Source of the DNA: Exiguobacterium sp. Leaf196
GTDB lineage: Bacteria; Bacillota; Bacilli; Exiguobacteriales; Exiguobacteriaceae
Direction of reading: 5' to 3'
DNA: 64,000 nucleotides
Assembly (NCBI RefSeq): GCF_001423965.1
Contig: NZ_LMPV01000006.1
Location: 434,001 to 498,000, forward strand
This document shows, piece after piece, positions 7,955 through 18,847 of the stretch (position 1 is its first letter; every line of letters starts with the position of its first letter). Below the pieces are notes generated by a model, which searched no databases, was not told where the DNA came from, and saw only the letters and a program-made list of their open reading frames with translations. Made by a program: the position numbers and the translations under genes.

Positions 7955-10900
7955 TTAGTAAACATCTCCATCCAAGTCTGATGTTCCTGATTCAGAACCA
8001 ATTGTTACCTTAAATGTCGTCGTTAGTGGTGTTTTTTGATTATCTTTCACGACTTCGAGCACCTCTTTATTCTCTTTTAATGCCGTTACCTTGATACGTG
8101 CCACACCTGGACGCAACGGTTGCAATGCTTGCCCTGTTGCATCAATTTTGACGTATTCCTTACCTTGAAGGACTTCCAAGCGATAGAATCGCTCCGTCGC
8201 CGTCACTGGGAACCAGCGCAGAACCGGTGATTTCTTATCATCTTTCATCGTCATCGCGATATCATCAGCTGTCAGATTGATTGGATTCTCGCGTACCCGT
8301 ACGAGCGTCTTCGCGACTGTATCCGGGAAATCAGTTAACGTTAGTAACGCTTCGACTGGTCCATTTGGTGTACCGGCTTTACCTGTAATCGCGTAACCTG
8401 ACGCCGTCTGTTTCAACTCAATCGCACCACTTACAGTTGATGCCGTAAATGATAATGGGTAGTTTGGTTTAAACGTCGCTGTCACGTCTTGATTCGATCC
8501 GACCCATAATTCCAGATTACTTGGAGAGACCGATAGTTCCGGTAACTTGACTTGGATCGTGTACTCTTGTGACTGAGCAAGATAAGTTGAGCTTCCGGCT
8601 GTTGCAGGTACAACCGCTTTGACCGTGACCATTCCTGGCGTCTTTCCTGTCAGCTCCAACGTATTTTTAGTTAAGCCATTCGTCGTCACACGAGAATCGT
8701 TCGTGATGATCCATTGAATCGGTGTGTTTCGTCCCGATACCATCGAAGCAATTCCTGACATTGATTTTGTCTCTCCCACATATAATGTATCCGGTATATT
8801 TTGAACGGTTAACTCTCCAAATACATCATTGATGACGAGTTCTGAAGTCGCTGTCAACTCTTTTCCGTTTCCGACTGGTACGACGAGTTTAATCTGTGTC
8901 GTTCCGACTTTTTTCGGTTTGATGACACCAGCTTCATCAATCGATGCGATTTCCGAATCCACAATCGACCATTTTAATGCGCCATATTGACTGCCTAAAG
9001 GATTAATTTCTGGCAAGACTTTATAAGATGGTGTCGTGATATCCATCTTAACGGACGGAATCTTCACACTTGTCGCAAAGGATGGTGTCAGTGCATAACC
9101 AATCGTCGGAAAAGCTTGTGGATCATTTGCGACGGTCGTCGATTTATCTTTCCCATTCTTTTTATCACGATATATATTTTTTATTGATGTCAACGTGTTG
9201 TCTTTTTTATCGAGTAAATGAACTCCTGCGGCATCTTTCGCACGTACTTTGACAGTAAACGTCACTTCCGATTGATTCGCGATCCATTCCCCTTTATGAA
9301 CGCCTTCAATTGCCTCATCATATTCGATGTCCGGAAGATTTCCTTTGATCGTCTGACCGGTAATATTCGTCCCAGTCAGCCCCGTCGCCGATAAGATTTC
9401 AAGGTTACTCGGGAATTGTTCGTTAAACAGAATATTTTCCATCGTCACCGAGAACTGACCCATGATGTATCCGTTATTTCCGATGGCATCCTTTTGCATC
9501 ATCGGAGACATTTTGACGGTATAGGTGATATCGGCTGTTTCCCCTTTTGGGATCGTTGCTGGATCAATCGAACGGGACAGGACGAATGGTGCGGATGCAG
9601 CCGGACGCACGACTTGAACGGTCCGTGTCTCAATCGTTTTTGCTCCCCGTTGATCTTCTGCTTCAATTCGGATCGTTACACTCGTTTTTCCTTTAAGTTT
9701 CGATTCAAACGATTGACTGACGAATGAGTTGTTTTTCAACTTATTGTTTTCAAACACTTTCTCATCATCAATATAGATGCGCGTCTTTAACTCACGATCT
9801 TGTAAATCGTAGTCGTTTATTTGGTATGAGATTGCTAAAGGCTCATTTTCAAGATAACTTGATTTGTCATATGGTAAAAGACTTTTGATTAAAGGTTTAT
9901 GGTTCGCACCAATAAAGGCACGATACATCGTATTCGTAAATAAATTCCGCTCCCCTACATCAGTAAAAGAAGAGGTATGTCCAGCACCTGAATACGTGAT
10001 GTTTCCCTTAGTATACATATAGTAGTGATTTCGAGCATCTCCTACTGTCCTACCAGTCTCCGTATCTGCTTCTATTTCCTTAATGTTATACCAAGGTATT
10101 AAATCCGGTTGTTCTAAATCAAGAGCAAAATATTGATTGTGTGTTTGCGCAATCGAAATCTCATTGTCTAACGTAAAAGGAAATGATGTCATTTGCCCTT
10201 CATTTTGTCGAATGGCTTTCGTGGATTTTTTAGGTGCTGCAAATCCCATATTTGTATAGTAGGTTTGACCCGATGCTTTAGCGTAGTCTGCTTCCCAGCG
10301 AGTTGGAGCATTTTTTACATTTGATCTAAAGATGGTATCGTGTGTTAACATGAGTCCCTGTCCCGTATTCGTAAATGACTTAACTTTATCAAATGCCAGG
10401 TCAGTAAGACTAGCAGTACCATAAGAATCTTGGAATCCGAAAATCAACATATCATATGAAGCATTTAAATCTTTTGAAGTTACTTCACTCGAAAATTTAG
10501 CTGAATCTATGACATTTAAATTAAAATTATAAAAATCATTTTTACTTAAATTTTCTCCTTTTAGATTATCTAGAAGAGAACCAGTTCCTCTCGTTCCAAG
10601 AACCTGAAGTACTTTTGCTTCAGCTAATTGATCTTTCATTAAAAAACTACCTGTCTTATAGTCTGACAATCCATTGCTTTTATTGATTCGAATCATCCAC
10701 TGTCGTGGTCCTGTATAACTCGGAACGTCAAATGTATAGGTAAGTTTCCCGTTAGCTGCGGCTGGTAATTCATCAACTTTTTCTGATTCATCGAACTGAT
10801 CATTACTGTCAAAATCGATATAAAGTGTCGCTGTAGTATCAGTTATCGACTGATCAAGAGTATAACTAAACTCAATTGGTCGATTCGGAACCGCTATCGA

Positions 10901-11536
10901 ACCGATAGACGACAATGTGTTTCCTGCTTGCTTTACCGTCACATTCGAGATACGGGGACGCACGTTGATTTTTTGCTTCAATGAGTTAATGACATCATTG
11001 ATATTTTCGTAAGAAACAGTTGCTTGTGTCGATATATAGTTTTTCAAGACCTTTGAGAAATTACTTTGATCATGCGTGAAGATATCTTTATGCAGATACA
11101 CTGGTAGTCCTTTTCGAACATATGCATTGAGGATTTCATTACTTTTTAGTCGTGTAATATCATTTTCGATTTTACTTGTATTATGATTTCTTTTATCAAA
11201 CTCAGATAATTTAATTGAATATTTCTCTTGATCATTACTATTGATTGAAGGATCAAAAACAATTGCATCAAACGCTCCATCTAACGGAAAACGTGAGGCG
11301 TTAAGTTCCTTGACGGTCATCTTCTTAACATCAAAACGCGCTGAATCAAGTCCGGTTAATAGCGAAGTGATATCTGCATTCGGATTAATTCGATTTGTTA
11401 TTGACCATTCATCGCGAATCTCTAAAATCTTAAACTTTTCACCCGTTGCGGCTATAGAATGTGGCTCCTGTATATACGTAAAACTTGAAAAAATCAGTAA
11501 GGTAGCTAAGGCTAGACGGATCCACTGCTTCATCAT
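7955..11536 (-). CDS. Large secreted DUF5057-like protein with Ig-like domains
   Basis: A 1193-residue exported protein. The first 30 residues form a Sec signal peptide ending near SIAA. Residues 31-160 and 305-560 resemble DUF5057/ThuA-like alpha/beta folds (FDAIVFDP; YDMLIFGFQDSYG; GLMLTHDTIF). The rest looks like a string of beta-sandwich modules, including a BIG2-like unit (WSIVDSEIASIDEAGV, then KKVGTTQIKL). No LPXTG motif, C-terminal anchor span or SLH repeat is visible, so attachment is unclear. GGAGACGATAA precedes the tandem ATGs. A TATAAT at 11589-11594 could give it its own promoter after folC. It is coupled to the downstream ankyrin-type gene. Function unknown. It lies beside a pilus locus, but a link is only inferred. 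Confidence 0.75.
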   Translation of the reverse strand: MMKQWIRLALATLLIFSSFTYIQEPHSIAATGEKFKILEIRDEWSITNRINPNADITSLLTGLDSARFDVKKMTVKELNASRFPLDGAFDAIVFDPSINSNDQEKYSIKLSEFDKRNHNTSKIENDITRLKSNEILNAYVRKGLPVYLHKDIFTHDQSNFSKVLKNYISTQATVSYENINDVINSLKQKINVRPRISNVTVKQAGNTLSSIGSIAVPNRPIEFSYTLDQSITDTTATLYIDFDSNDQFDESEKVDELPAAANGKLTYTFDVPSYTGPRQWMIRINKSNGLSDYKTGSFLMKDQLAEAKVLQVLGTRGTGSLLDNLKGENLSKNDFYNFNLNVIDSAKFSSEVTSKDLNASYDMLIFGFQDSYGTASLTDLAFDKVKSFTNTGQGLMLTHDTIFRSNVKNAPTRWEADYAKASGQTYYTNMGFAAPKKSTKAIRQNEGQMTSFPFTLDNEISIAQTHNQYFALDLEQPDLIPWYNIKEIEADTETGRTVGDARNHYYMYTKGNITYSGAGHTSSFTDVGERNLFTNTMYRAFIGANHKPLIKSLLPYDKSSYLENEPLAISYQINDYDLQDRELKTRIYIDDEKVFENNKLKNNSFVSQSFESKLKGKTSVTIRIEAEDQRGAKTIETRTVQVVRPAASAPFVLSRSIDPATIPKGETADITYTVKMSPMMQKDAIGNNGYIMGQFSVTMENILFNEQFPSNLEILSATGLTGTNITGQTIKGNLPDIEYDEAIEGVHKGEWIANQSEVTFTVKVRAKDAAGVHLLDKKDNTLTSIKNIYRDKKNGKDKSTTVANDPQAFPTIGYALTPSFATSVKIPSVKMDITTPSYKVLPEINPLGSQYGALKWSIVDSEIASIDEAGVIKPKKVGTTQIKLVVPVGNGKELTATSELVINDVFGELTVQNIPDTLYVGETKSMSGIASMVSGRNTPIQWIITNDSRVTTNGLTKNTLELTGKTPGMVTVKAVVPATAGSSTYLAQSQEYTIQVKLPELSVSPSNLELWVGSNQDVTATFKPNYPLSFTASTVSGAIELKQTASGYAITGKAGTPNGPVEALLTLTDFPDTVAKTLVRVRENPINLTADDIAMTMKDDKKSPVLRWFPVTATERFYRLEVLQGKEYVKIDATGQALQPLRPGVARIKVTALKENKEVLEVVKDNQKTPLTTTFKVTIGSESGTSDLDGDVY

Positions 11537-11603
11537 TTATCGTCTCCTCATCGTGTCATCAAAATATGGGACTATACTCCCCCATTTCATTATAACGAGA
11601 GAA

Positions 11604-12848
11604 TCAGGATTTTCCCTTTTTTGTAAAAATGGAAGCGTAATAATGACGCACTTCACTAATAAAATAGAGTGATCCCGTCACGACGTATGTCCGGTCCATC
11701 TCCAATTGATCGAAGAACTCTTCGACCGTCGTTACATTAGCCCCGTCTTGTTGTAACTCATCGAGTGTCCTTGTTCGCGGGAAATCGAATGTCGTCTCGT
11801 AAATATCTGGTGTAACGTTGCGTAGCTGCGCAAGCATCGCCGACCGGTCTTTATCACGCAAAATCGAACAGAGCAACGTCACGGGTTTTGATTCTTCCTT
11901 TAACCGTTCAACAAGTGCCGTGATGCCTTCCGGATTATGCGCACCATCGAGAATGATTCGTGGTTTGCGCGAGATGGTTTCAAACCGACCTGGATGTTTC
12001 GCTTCTCGTAGCCCTTTTCGGATCGCCGCTTTCGACCATCCGAGACGTCGCGCACAAATGACGGCGTTCGCCGCATTATGAACTTGATGATGGCCTTCAA
12101 GACCTAAGCGGGTCTCTGGAATCCCGTCGTACGTCGCCCAGGTCCCGGTTTCCTTTAACCGGTAACGGATGATTGCTTCCTGGCTCCATTTCAAGGTCGC
12201 ATTCCGGTCACCGCAATATGCCATTAACGGTACAGTCAGTTCTTCTTGCAGTTTCCCGGCGATGACCGGTGTCCCTTGTTTGATGATGCCGAACTTCTGT
12301 AAGGCGATCTCTTGGAGCGTATCTCCGAGAATCGCTTGATGATCGTGACCGATTGATGTGATGATTGCTGCGACCGGCTTTTTGAAGACGTTCGTTGAAT
12401 CATACAGTCCACCGAGTCCGACTTCATAAATAACGAAATCCGGACGGATCTGATCAAAATAATAGAAAGCAAGTCCTGTTAATGCTTCGAACTCAGTGAC
12501 TGTACCGAGTGCCGGATCGATGTGCCTGATGGCATCTTGAACCGCGATGGCAGCTGTAACGAGATCGTCTTCTGCGATCGGTACCCCATTCAACATGATT
12601 CGTTCCTCAAACTGAATGATGTACGGTGACGTAAATGTCCCGATTTGCAATCCTTCCGCAACCCCCATCTCACGCAAGAACGCGACCGTCGATCCTTTTC
12701 CGTTCGTTCCGGCGACATGAATCGTCGGAATCGCGTCCGGGTCAATCTGTAATTCCAGTAACATCGCCTGCATCCGTTCAAGACCTGGTTTGACGCCGAA
12801 TGCTAGTAAGCTCGATAACCAATCCAATACATCTTCTCGCGTCCTCAT
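11604..12848 (-). CDS. folC: Folylpolyglutamate synthase / dihydrofolate synthase
   Basis: A Mur-ligase-family enzyme that adds glutamates to folates; in many bacteria it also makes dihydrofolate from dihydropteroate. The 414 residues include the ATP loop HVAGTNGKGSTVAFL (about 42-56), the substrate segment YEVGLGGLYDSTN, the magnesium-site region TSIGHDHQAILG, and the C-terminal DGAHNPEG motif. AAAGGAG lies 8 nt before the ATG at 12848. It follows valS after a 54-nt gap holding a strong terminator whose T-run touches the folC ribosome binding site. Expression from the valS promoter is therefore probably reduced. The valS-folC order is the same as in B. subtilis. Confidence 0.95.
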   Translation of the reverse strand: MRTREDVLDWLSSLLAFGVKPGLERMQAMLLELQIDPDAIPTIHVAGTNGKGSTVAFLREMGVAEGLQIGTFTSPYIIQFEERIMLNGVPIAEDDLVTAAIAVQDAIRHIDPALGTVTEFEALTGLAFYYFDQIRPDFVIYEVGLGGLYDSTNVFKKPVAAIITSIGHDHQAILGDTLQEIALQKFGIIKQGTPVIAGKLQEELTVPLMAYCGDRNATLKWSQEAIIRYRLKETGTWATYDGIPETRLGLEGHHQVHNAANAVICARRLGWSKAAIRKGLREAKHPGRFETISRKPRIILDGAHNPEGITALVERLKEESKPVTLLCSILRDKDRSAMLAQLRNVTPDIYETTFDFPRTRTLDELQQDGANVTTVEEFFDQLEMDRTYVVTGSLYFISEVRHYYASIFTKKGKS

Positions 12849-12861
12849 GCTGTTCGCTCCT

Positions 12862-12895
12862 TTAAAAAAAGTGGCTCAAGGAGACTTGAGCCACT
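12862..12895 (-). terminator. Intercistronic terminator between valS and folC
   Basis: GTGGCTCAAG and CTTGAGCCAC form a perfect 10-bp stem with a 4-nt loop, followed on the minus strand by seven T. The T-run runs into AAAGGAG, the folC ribosome binding site, so read-through and initiation may be linked. Confidence 0.88.
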
Positions 12896-12902
12896 GCTGT
12901 AA

Positions 12903-15539
12903 TTAGTGTGAGAGTTCGTTGATGCGTGCTTCGACAGCTTGACGTTTTTCCGTATAATCAAGTGCCTTCGCTTTTTCTTCATCAATGACATGTGCTGGTG
13001 CTTTGCCGACGAAGCCAGGGTTGTTGAGTTTTTTCTCGACCCGTTCGACTTCTTTCGTATACTTAACGAGTTCTTTATTCAAGCGCGCGATTTCTTCCTC
13101 GATGTTGATCAAGTCTGCGAGCGGGATGAACAATTCTGCTCCCGTTACGATCGCACTCATCGCTTTTTCTGGGGCTGGCATTTGCTCTTCAATCCGGAGT
13201 TCAGACGCGTTCGTGAACTTTTGCAAGTACGAGCTGTTTGACGACAAGTCGTCTTGAACACGTGCGTCATTCGTCGAGATGAATAGTTGGATCTGTTTCG
13301 ACATCGGTGCGTTCACTTCCGCGCGGATGTTACGAACCGAACGGATGACGTTCTGAACCGCTTCAAATGCTGGAACAGCTTCCGGGAAGTCGAGTGACGC
13401 CTCGCGTGTCGGCCATGCGGCACGTGTGATCGTCTCACCTTCATGCGGTAAGTGTTGCCAGATTTCTTCCGTGATGAACGGCATGAACGGATGCATTAAG
13501 CGCATGATCCGGTCGAGTGTATAGGCAAGAACCGAACGCGTCGTTTGTTTCGCTGCTTCGTCTTCTCCGTTGAGCGGCAACTTCGCCATCTCGATATACC
13601 AGTTACAGAAGTCTTCCCAGATGAAGTGATAGAGAATACGTCCTGCTTCACCAAACTCATATTTATCCGATAGACGTGTCACGTCATCGATCGTCGTCTG
13701 TAAACGTGTCAGGATCCACTTATCTGCGAGTGATTTTTCGCCTGTCAAATCAATCTGATCAAATGTTAAACCATCCATGTTCATCAAGGCAAAACGGCTT
13801 GCGTTCCACAGTTTATTCGAGAAGTTCCACGTTGCTTCAATCTTTTCCCAGTAGAAGCGGAGGTCGTTGCCTGGTGTCGATCCAGTCGTTAAGAACCAAC
13901 GCAGTGAATCAGCACCGTATTTCTCGATGACATCCATCGGATCAATCCCATTTCCGAGGGATTTCGACATTTTTCGTCCTTCCGAATCACGAATCAATCC
14001 GTGGATCAAGACGTCTTGGAATGGACGTTGTCCCGTGAATTCATACGATTGGAAGATCATCCGTGATACCCAGAACGCGATGATGTCATACCCTGTAACC
14101 AGTGTCGATGTCGGGAAGTATTTCTGATAATCCGCTGCGTCCGTATTCGGCCAACCCATTGTTGAGAACGGCCAAAGGGCTGAAGAGAACCATGTATCGA
14201 GAACATCGTTGTCTTGCTCCCAGTTCTCGAGATCGGCTGGTGCTTCCTTGCCAACGTATACTTCGCCTGTTTCTTTATGGTACCAAGCCGGAATGCGATG
14301 TCCCCACCATAGTTGACGGCTAACACACCAGTCACGGATATTTTCCATCCAGCGTACATATGTGTTTTCAAAGCGTTGTGGAACGAAGTTGACCTTGTCT
14401 GGTCCTTGTTGTTCCTCGAGTGCTTTTTGCGCGAGTGGTTCCATTTTGACGAACCATTGTAATGAGAGATACGGCTCGACGATTGCATCTGAACGTTCCG
14501 AGTGACCAACAGAGTGCAAGTGTGGTTCAATCTTGATCAGAACACCTTCTGCTTTTAAATCTTCAACGATTTGTTTCCGGCATTCGAAACGATCCATGCC
14601 TTCGTATTTACCTGCATTCTCGTTCATCGTTCCATCTTCATTCATGACGAGGACACGTGGTAATTCGTGGCGGTTACCGACTTCGAAATCGTTCGGGTCG
14701 TGTGCAGGTGTAATCTTCACGACACCTGTACCGAACTCCATGTCGACATATTCATCCGCAACAATCGGAATCTCGCGACCAACAATTGGTAACGTGATCG
14801 TTTTTCCGACGAGGTGAGCGTAACGCTCATCCTTCGGGTTCACGGCAATCGCTGTATCACCAAGCATCGTCTCAGGACGTGTCGTCGCTAGTTCAACATG
14901 ACCTGAACCGTCCGTCAGTGGATAGCTGAGGTGGTAAAACGCCCCTTCGATATCCTTGTAGATGACTTCGATATCCGAGATCGCTGTTTTCGTCGCTGGG
15001 TCCCAGTTAACGATGTATTCGCCACGATAGATCAAGCCTTTTTCGTAAAGTTTAACGAAGACTTCTTGAACTGCTTCCGACAACCCTTCGTCGAGCGTGA
15101 AGCGTTCACGCGAGTAATCGAGTCCAAGACCGAGTTTTGCCCATTGTGCACGGATCGTTGACGCATACTCTTCTTTCCATGCCCAAGATTGCTCGAGGAA
15201 TTTCTCACGACCCATTTCAAGACGTGATTTCCCTTCTGCTCGCAGTTTTTGTTCGACTTTTGCTTGCGTCGCAATACCAGCATGGTCCATTCCCGGTAGA
15301 TACAGGACGTCGAACCCTTGCATCCGTTTCATCCGCGTCAGCATGTCTTGTAATGTTGTGTCCCAAGCGTGACCAAGGTGTAATTTACCTGTGACGTTCG
15401 GTGGTGGAATGACAATCGTGTACGGCTCTTTCTCCGGATCTTGATCAGCTTTAAAGTACTCTCCCTTTAACCAAAAGTCGTGCCATTTTTCTTCCGTTGC
15501 CTGCGGATCATATTTCGTTGGCATTGATAATTCCTGCAT
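12903..15539 (-). CDS. valS: Valyl-tRNA synthetase
   Basis: Class I aminoacyl-tRNA synthetase that charges tRNA-Val. From the ATG at 15539 it has 878 residues, close to the B. subtilis length; the upstream ATG at 15563 is less likely. AAAGGGAGCG lies 8 nt before 15539, and the next residues (MPTKYDP) match the family N-terminus. The HIGH signature is [14 protein letters not shown] and the KMSKS loop is [11 protein letters not shown]. The C-terminal region from about residue 815 is the ValS coiled-coil arm, rich in Glu and Lys. It is controlled by the T-box leader directly upstream and ends at the intercistronic terminator before folC. Confidence 0.97.
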   Translation of the reverse strand: MQELSMPTKYDPQATEEKWHDFWLKGEYFKADQDPEKEPYTIVIPPPNVTGKLHLGHAWDTTLQDMLTRMKRMQGFDVLYLPGMDHAGIATQAKVEQKLRAEGKSRLEMGREKFLEQSWAWKEEYASTIRAQWAKLGLGLDYSRERFTLDEGLSEAVQEVFVKLYEKGLIYRGEYIVNWDPATKTAISDIEVIYKDIEGAFYHLSYPLTDGSGHVELATTRPETMLGDTAIAVNPKDERYAHLVGKTITLPIVGREIPIVADEYVDMEFGTGVVKITPAHDPNDFEVGNRHELPRVLVMNEDGTMNENAGKYEGMDRFECRKQIVEDLKAEGVLIKIEPHLHSVGHSERSDAIVEPYLSLQWFVKMEPLAQKALEEQQGPDKVNFVPQRFENTYVRWMENIRDWCVSRQLWWGHRIPAWYHKETGEVYVGKEAPADLENWEQDNDVLDTWFSSALWPFSTMGWPNTDAADYQKYFPTSTLVTGYDIIAFWVSRMIFQSYEFTGQRPFQDVLIHGLIRDSEGRKMSKSLGNGIDPMDVIEKYGADSLRWFLTTGSTPGNDLRFYWEKIEATWNFSNKLWNASRFALMNMDGLTFDQIDLTGEKSLADKWILTRLQTTIDDVTRLSDKYEFGEAGRILYHFIWEDFCNWYIEMAKLPLNGEDEAAKQTTRSVLAYTLDRIMRLMHPFMPFITEEIWQHLPHEGETITRAAWPTREASLDFPEAVPAFEAVQNVIRSVRNIRAEVNAPMSKQIQLFISTNDARVQDDLSSNSSYLQKFTNASELRIEEQMPAPEKAMSAIVTGAELFIPLADLINIEEEIARLNKELVKYTKEVERVEKKLNNPGFVGKAPAHVIDEEKAKALDYTEKRQAVEARINELSH

Positions 15540-15544
15540 CCTGA

Positions 15545-15835
15545 TCGCTCCCTTTTTGTCCATAATAAAAACGGCTTCTCTCGTCCTATGCTAAGGACGA
15601 AAGAAAGCCGTTGCTTTTTTCCGCGGTACCACCTTAGTTCATCCAACATCGGATGCCCTCGAGCCACGTAACGTGTGGAGGACGGATATCGCTCGTAAGA
15701 CTCACGATACCAGCTCGTGGGGTGACCTTCCTCCTGTTCGTCCGTCACATCTTTCAGCCAAGGATGTGTTCTCTACGCCGGTACGAATACAGGATTACTC
15801 TTCCCGTCATCGCTGTTGCCATTTTCTTCTTTATT
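15545..15835 (-). promoter_or_regulatory. T-box riboswitch leader of valS
   Basis: The minus strand reads AAGGTGGTACCGCGG at about 15622-15636, the conserved T-box. Its UGGU pairs with the ACCA end of uncharged tRNA-Val. Upstream are the stem I features: GUAGAGAA at about 15767-15774, a GGCUGAAAG segment, and a specifier GUC (complement of 15724-15726) in AGGAAGGUCACC, which matches valine. Downstream is the competing terminator: CGGCTTTCTTTCGTCC, loop, GGACGAGAGAAGCCG, then five T (about 15569-15612). Uncharged tRNA-Val should favour antitermination and valS expression. Confidence 0.95.
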
Positions 15836-15836
15836 C

Positions 15837-15866
15837 ATTTTAGCCGAGAGTTTAAGCAATCGTCAA
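15837..15866 (-). promoter_or_regulatory. Sigma-A-type promoter of valS
   Basis: On the minus strand TTGACG (15861-15866) and TAAAAT (15837-15842) are separated by 18 nt. The start point would lie about 10 nt ahead of the T-box stem I region. The promoter begins just past the hemL stop codon. Confidence 0.75.
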
Positions 15867-15873
15867 GAACTGC

Positions 15874-17184
15874 TTAACGATCGAACTCAACTTGGAGTTC
15901 CTTGAACGTCAATTCGACGGCTTCAATCGTCTGTTCGATATCTTCGTCCGTATGGGCAATCGAGAGGAAGAGACCTTCGAATTGTGATGGTGGTAAGAAG
16001 ACACCACGCGCCGCCATCTTTTGATAATACGAACGGAACATCTCAAGGTTCGATGTTTTCGCTTTTTCGAAGTTCGTGACACGTTCATCCGTGAAGAAGA
16101 CACCAAACATCGCACCCGCACGGTTCGTCGTCAGTGGAATGTTATATTTCGCCGCAGCATTCAGGTAGCCTTCAGACAGACGGCTCGCTTTCCGGTCGAA
16201 CTCTTCATAGTGCTCGGGTTTCAATTGCGTCAGTGTCGCTAGACCCGCTGCCATCGCAAGTGGGTTCCCGGATAACGTACCTGCTTGATAAATTGGACCT
16301 TGTGGTGCGATCTGTTCCATGATGTCACGACGTCCGCCATAAGCACCGACTGGCATTCCGCCGCCGATGACTTTACCGAGACACGTGATATCCGGCGTGA
16401 CACCGAAGTGTCCTTGCGCACAGTGGAATCCGACACGGAAACCGGTCATGACTTCGTCAAAAATTAATAACGCACCGTTTTCTGATGTGATTTCCCGTAA
16501 GCCTTCAAGGAATCCTGGTTCTGGTGGCACGAAGCCCATGTTCCCAGCAGCCGGTTCGACGATGACACCAGCGATATCGTCGCCGTGTTTTTCAAACGCG
16601 ATCCGGACAGCATCCAAATCGTTGTAAGGAACCGTCAGTGTCATGCTCGCAATTTGCGCTGGAACGCCTGGTGAATCCGGTAGTCCAAGTGTCGCGACAC
16701 CTGAACCTGCTTTAATCAAGAGTGAGTCCCCATGACCGTGGTAACAGCCTTCGAACTTCAAGATTTTTGTCCGACCTGTATAGCCGCGCGCGAGACGAAG
16801 GGCAGCCATCGTCGCTTCTGTACCCGAATTGACCATCCGGACGACTTCGACCGACGGTACACGACTGATGACGACTTCCGCCATCGCTGATTCGATTTCT
16901 GTTGGTGTCCCGTAACTCCAGCCACGCGTCGCTTGTTCTTGAATCGCTGACGTGACGATTGGATCGGCATGACCGAGAATCATCGGTCCCCATGACAGGA
17001 CGTAATCGATATACTCTTTTCCGTCGATATCATAGAGCTTTGATCCTTTCGCATGATCTGCAAAGATTGGTGTCATCCCAACTGATTTATAAGCACGGAC
17101 TGGGCTGTTGACACCACCCGGCATGAGCGGGAGTGCCCGCTCGAACGCTTCTTTTGATTTTGAGTTCTGGTTAATTAAGCTCAT
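15874..17184 (-). CDS. hemL: Glutamate-1-semialdehyde 2,1-aminomutase
   Basis: PLP enzyme that converts glutamate-1-semialdehyde to 5-aminolevulinate, the second step of the C5 haem pathway. It has 436 residues from the chosen ATG at 17184 (MSLINQNSK). GGAGGGG lies 5-6 nt upstream, and the ATG overlaps the hemB stop as ATGA. The frame extends 24 nt further without a better start. [10 protein letters not shown] and the PLP lysine segment [17 protein letters not shown] are clear, as is the family start [15 protein letters not shown]. It is the last gene of the hemACDBL operon. A weak hairpin (TTAAGCA/TGCTTAA, 15851-15877) at the stop codon may act as terminator, and the valS promoter begins there. 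Confidence 0.97.
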   Translation of the reverse strand: MSLINQNSKSKEAFERALPLMPGGVNSPVRAYKSVGMTPIFADHAKGSKLYDIDGKEYIDYVLSWGPMILGHADPIVTSAIQEQATRGWSYGTPTEIESAMAEVVISRVPSVEVVRMVNSGTEATMAALRLARGYTGRTKILKFEGCYHGHGDSLLIKAGSGVATLGLPDSPGVPAQIASMTLTVPYNDLDAVRIAFEKHGDDIAGVIVEPAAGNMGFVPPEPGFLEGLREITSENGALLIFDEVMTGFRVGFHCAQGHFGVTPDITCLGKVIGGGMPVGAYGGRRDIMEQIAPQGPIYQAGTLSGNPLAMAAGLATLTQLKPEHYEEFDRKASRLSEGYLNAAAKYNIPLTTNRAGAMFGVFFTDERVTNFEKAKTSNLEMFRSYYQKMAARGVFLPPSQFEGLFLSIAHTDEDIEQTIEAVELTFKELQVEFDR

Positions 17185-18170
17185 TTCGACCCCTCCAGGT
17201 AACGACAAATGTCTTTTGCGAAATAGGTGATAATTAAATCAGCTCCTGCTCGTTTAAAGCCAAGCATCGTCTCAAGGACGATTCGTTCTTCGTCGATCCA
17301 GCCGTTCAGGGCTGCAGCTTTGACCATCGCATACTCACCCGATACGTTATACGCAACGATTGGTAGATCAATCCGCTCGCGCACATCACGAATGATGTCC
17401 ATGAACGCAAGCGCAGGTTTGACGATCATGAAGTCAGCTCCTTGATCGACGTCCGCTGTTGCTTCTCGGAACGCTTCGCGACGGTTTGCTGGGTCCATTT
17501 GGTAGCCTTTCCGGTCGCCTTCTCCTGGTGCCGAGTTTGCCGCGTCACGGAATGGACCATAATAAGCAGATGCATATTTAACGCCATAGCTCATGACCGG
17601 AATATGGCTGAAGCCGTTCTCGTCCAACCCTTGACGAATCGCTGCGACGAATCCGTCCATCATTGATGATGGAGCGATGACATCGGCACCCGCCTGAGCT
17701 TGTGAGATGGCTGTTTTGACGTGAAGCGGTAATGACGCATCATTATCGACCGTTCCGTCAGCGACGATTCCACAGTGACCTGTCGACGTATATTCACATA
17801 AGCATGTGTCGGCAATGACCGTTAGCTGCGGAGCAACTTTTTTGACGAGACGTGTTGCCTCTTGAACGATCCCGTGATCGTGAAACGCACCTGATCCTTG
17901 TTCGTCTTTTAAGTGGTCGTGCGGGACACCGAATAAGATGACAGATTCGATTCCGAGTGCGACGACTTCTTCAATCTCAGCCGTCAGATGATCGAGTGAT
18001 AAGTTAAAGACGCCTGGCATCGAACTGACTTCGCGTTTGATATCTTCGCCTTCAGCAACGAAGATCGGATAAATCAAATCCGATTTATGCAACTGGTTCT
18101 CGCGGACGAGTGACCGGAGTGATGCGGTATGGCGTAAACGACGGTGACGTGCGTATTCTAATGTGTTCAT
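17181..18170 (-). CDS. hemB: Porphobilinogen synthase (5-aminolevulinate dehydratase)
   Basis: Condenses two 5-aminolevulinate molecules to porphobilinogen in the cytoplasm. 329 residues, full length. The zinc-site cysteine cluster ([14 protein letters not shown], about residues 121-134) is complete, so it is a zinc-type enzyme. The two Schiff-base lysine regions are visible: [16 protein letters not shown] (about 201-216) and [10 protein letters not shown] (about 252-261), followed by [23 protein letters not shown] precedes the ATG. The ATG overlaps the hemD stop as ATGA and its own stop overlaps the hemL start the same way, so hemD, hemB and hemL are translationally coupled. Confidence 0.97.
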   Translation of the reverse strand: MNTLEYARHRRLRHTASLRSLVRENQLHKSDLIYPIFVAEGEDIKREVSSMPGVFNLSLDHLTAEIEEVVALGIESVILFGVPHDHLKDEQGSGAFHDHGIVQEATRLVKKVAPQLTVIADTCLCEYTSTGHCGIVADGTVDNDASLPLHVKTAISQAQAGADVIAPSSMMDGFVAAIRQGLDENGFSHIPVMSYGVKYASAYYGPFRDAANSAPGEGDRKGYQMDPANRREAFREATADVDQGADFMIVKPALAFMDIIRDVRERIDLPIVAYNVSGEYAMVKAAALNGWIDEERIVLETMLGFKRAGADLIITYFAKDICRYLEGSK

Positions 18171-18847
18171 GCTGATTCCTCCTCAATGATACGATCAATC
18201 ATGCCGTCCACCGTGAATTCACGGGCGACATGAATCGGTTGAAGTCCGGCTGCTTTTGCTGCTTGCTCCGTGATCGTCCCGATGACGATGAAGGTCGTCT
18301 TCAGGTCTAGCGGAGCAATCGCTTCGACAGCGGAAGGACTCTGCAGTCCAATATAGGTGGCATTTCTGATAAGAGCTTCAGGTAGTCGACGGGTGACGGT
18401 TTCATAGGTGATGATATCCTCGATCGTATATCGATTCAGTTTTCGTAACTGATCGACCGGTGCTTGCCGCGATCGGTTCCCTCGCGCAAAAACGATATGA
18501 TCGCCGTCAGACAAGTATGGTCCCAGTTCTGCGACGAGTGCGTCTCCTGTAAAGGTTGACGGACAAAAGTCGGCTGTTCGACCATACTTCGCAAGTGCAT
18601 CTGCTGTCTTTCGTCCAACGACCGCGATACGCGTTTCTGCTAATTCAGGCAATGCATCAGCAACCCGGTGGACGCCATTCGGACTCGTCACGATGAGCCA
18701 ATCAATTCCCTTCGGCAACGTAAACGAAACAGGTCGCGTTTCAATGACCGGATAATGCACCGACTCGATTGCGACGTCACGCAGTCGCGCCATCTGCTCG
18801 TTCGTCGGTGGTCGACTTCCCGTGAACAATACCTGCTTACAAGTCAT
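18167..18847 (-). CDS. hemD: Uroporphyrinogen-III synthase
   Basis: Closes and inverts ring D of hydroxymethylbilane to give uroporphyrinogen III. From the ATG at 18847 it has 226 residues, normal for the family. A longer frame runs to 18928, but the added residues lie inside hemC and do not look like the HemD N-terminus (VLFTGSRPP). Conserved pieces are [22 protein letters not shown] and LQSPSAVEA. HemD is poorly conserved, so the call also rests on position between hemC and hemB. The start overlaps the hemC 3' end by 11 nt with no strong Shine-Dalgarno sequence, suggesting coupling to hemC translation. Confidence 0.9.
   Translation of the reverse strand: MTCKQVLFTGSRPPTNEQMARLRDVAIESVHYPVIETRPVSFTLPKGIDWLIVTSPNGVHRVADALPELAETRIAVVGRKTADALAKYGRTADFCPSTFTGDALVAELGPYLSDGDHIVFARGNRSRQAPVDQLRKLNRYTIEDIITYETVTRRLPEALIRNATYIGLQSPSAVEAIAPLDLKTTFIVIGTITEQAAKAAGLQPIHVAREFTVDGMIDRIIEEESA

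Noticed and set aside
14057-14530. 157-codon open frame in another minus-strand frame inside valS
   Set aside because: valS is intact in its own frame here; the alternative product is Ser/Arg/Thr-rich low-complexity, as expected from a shadow frame.
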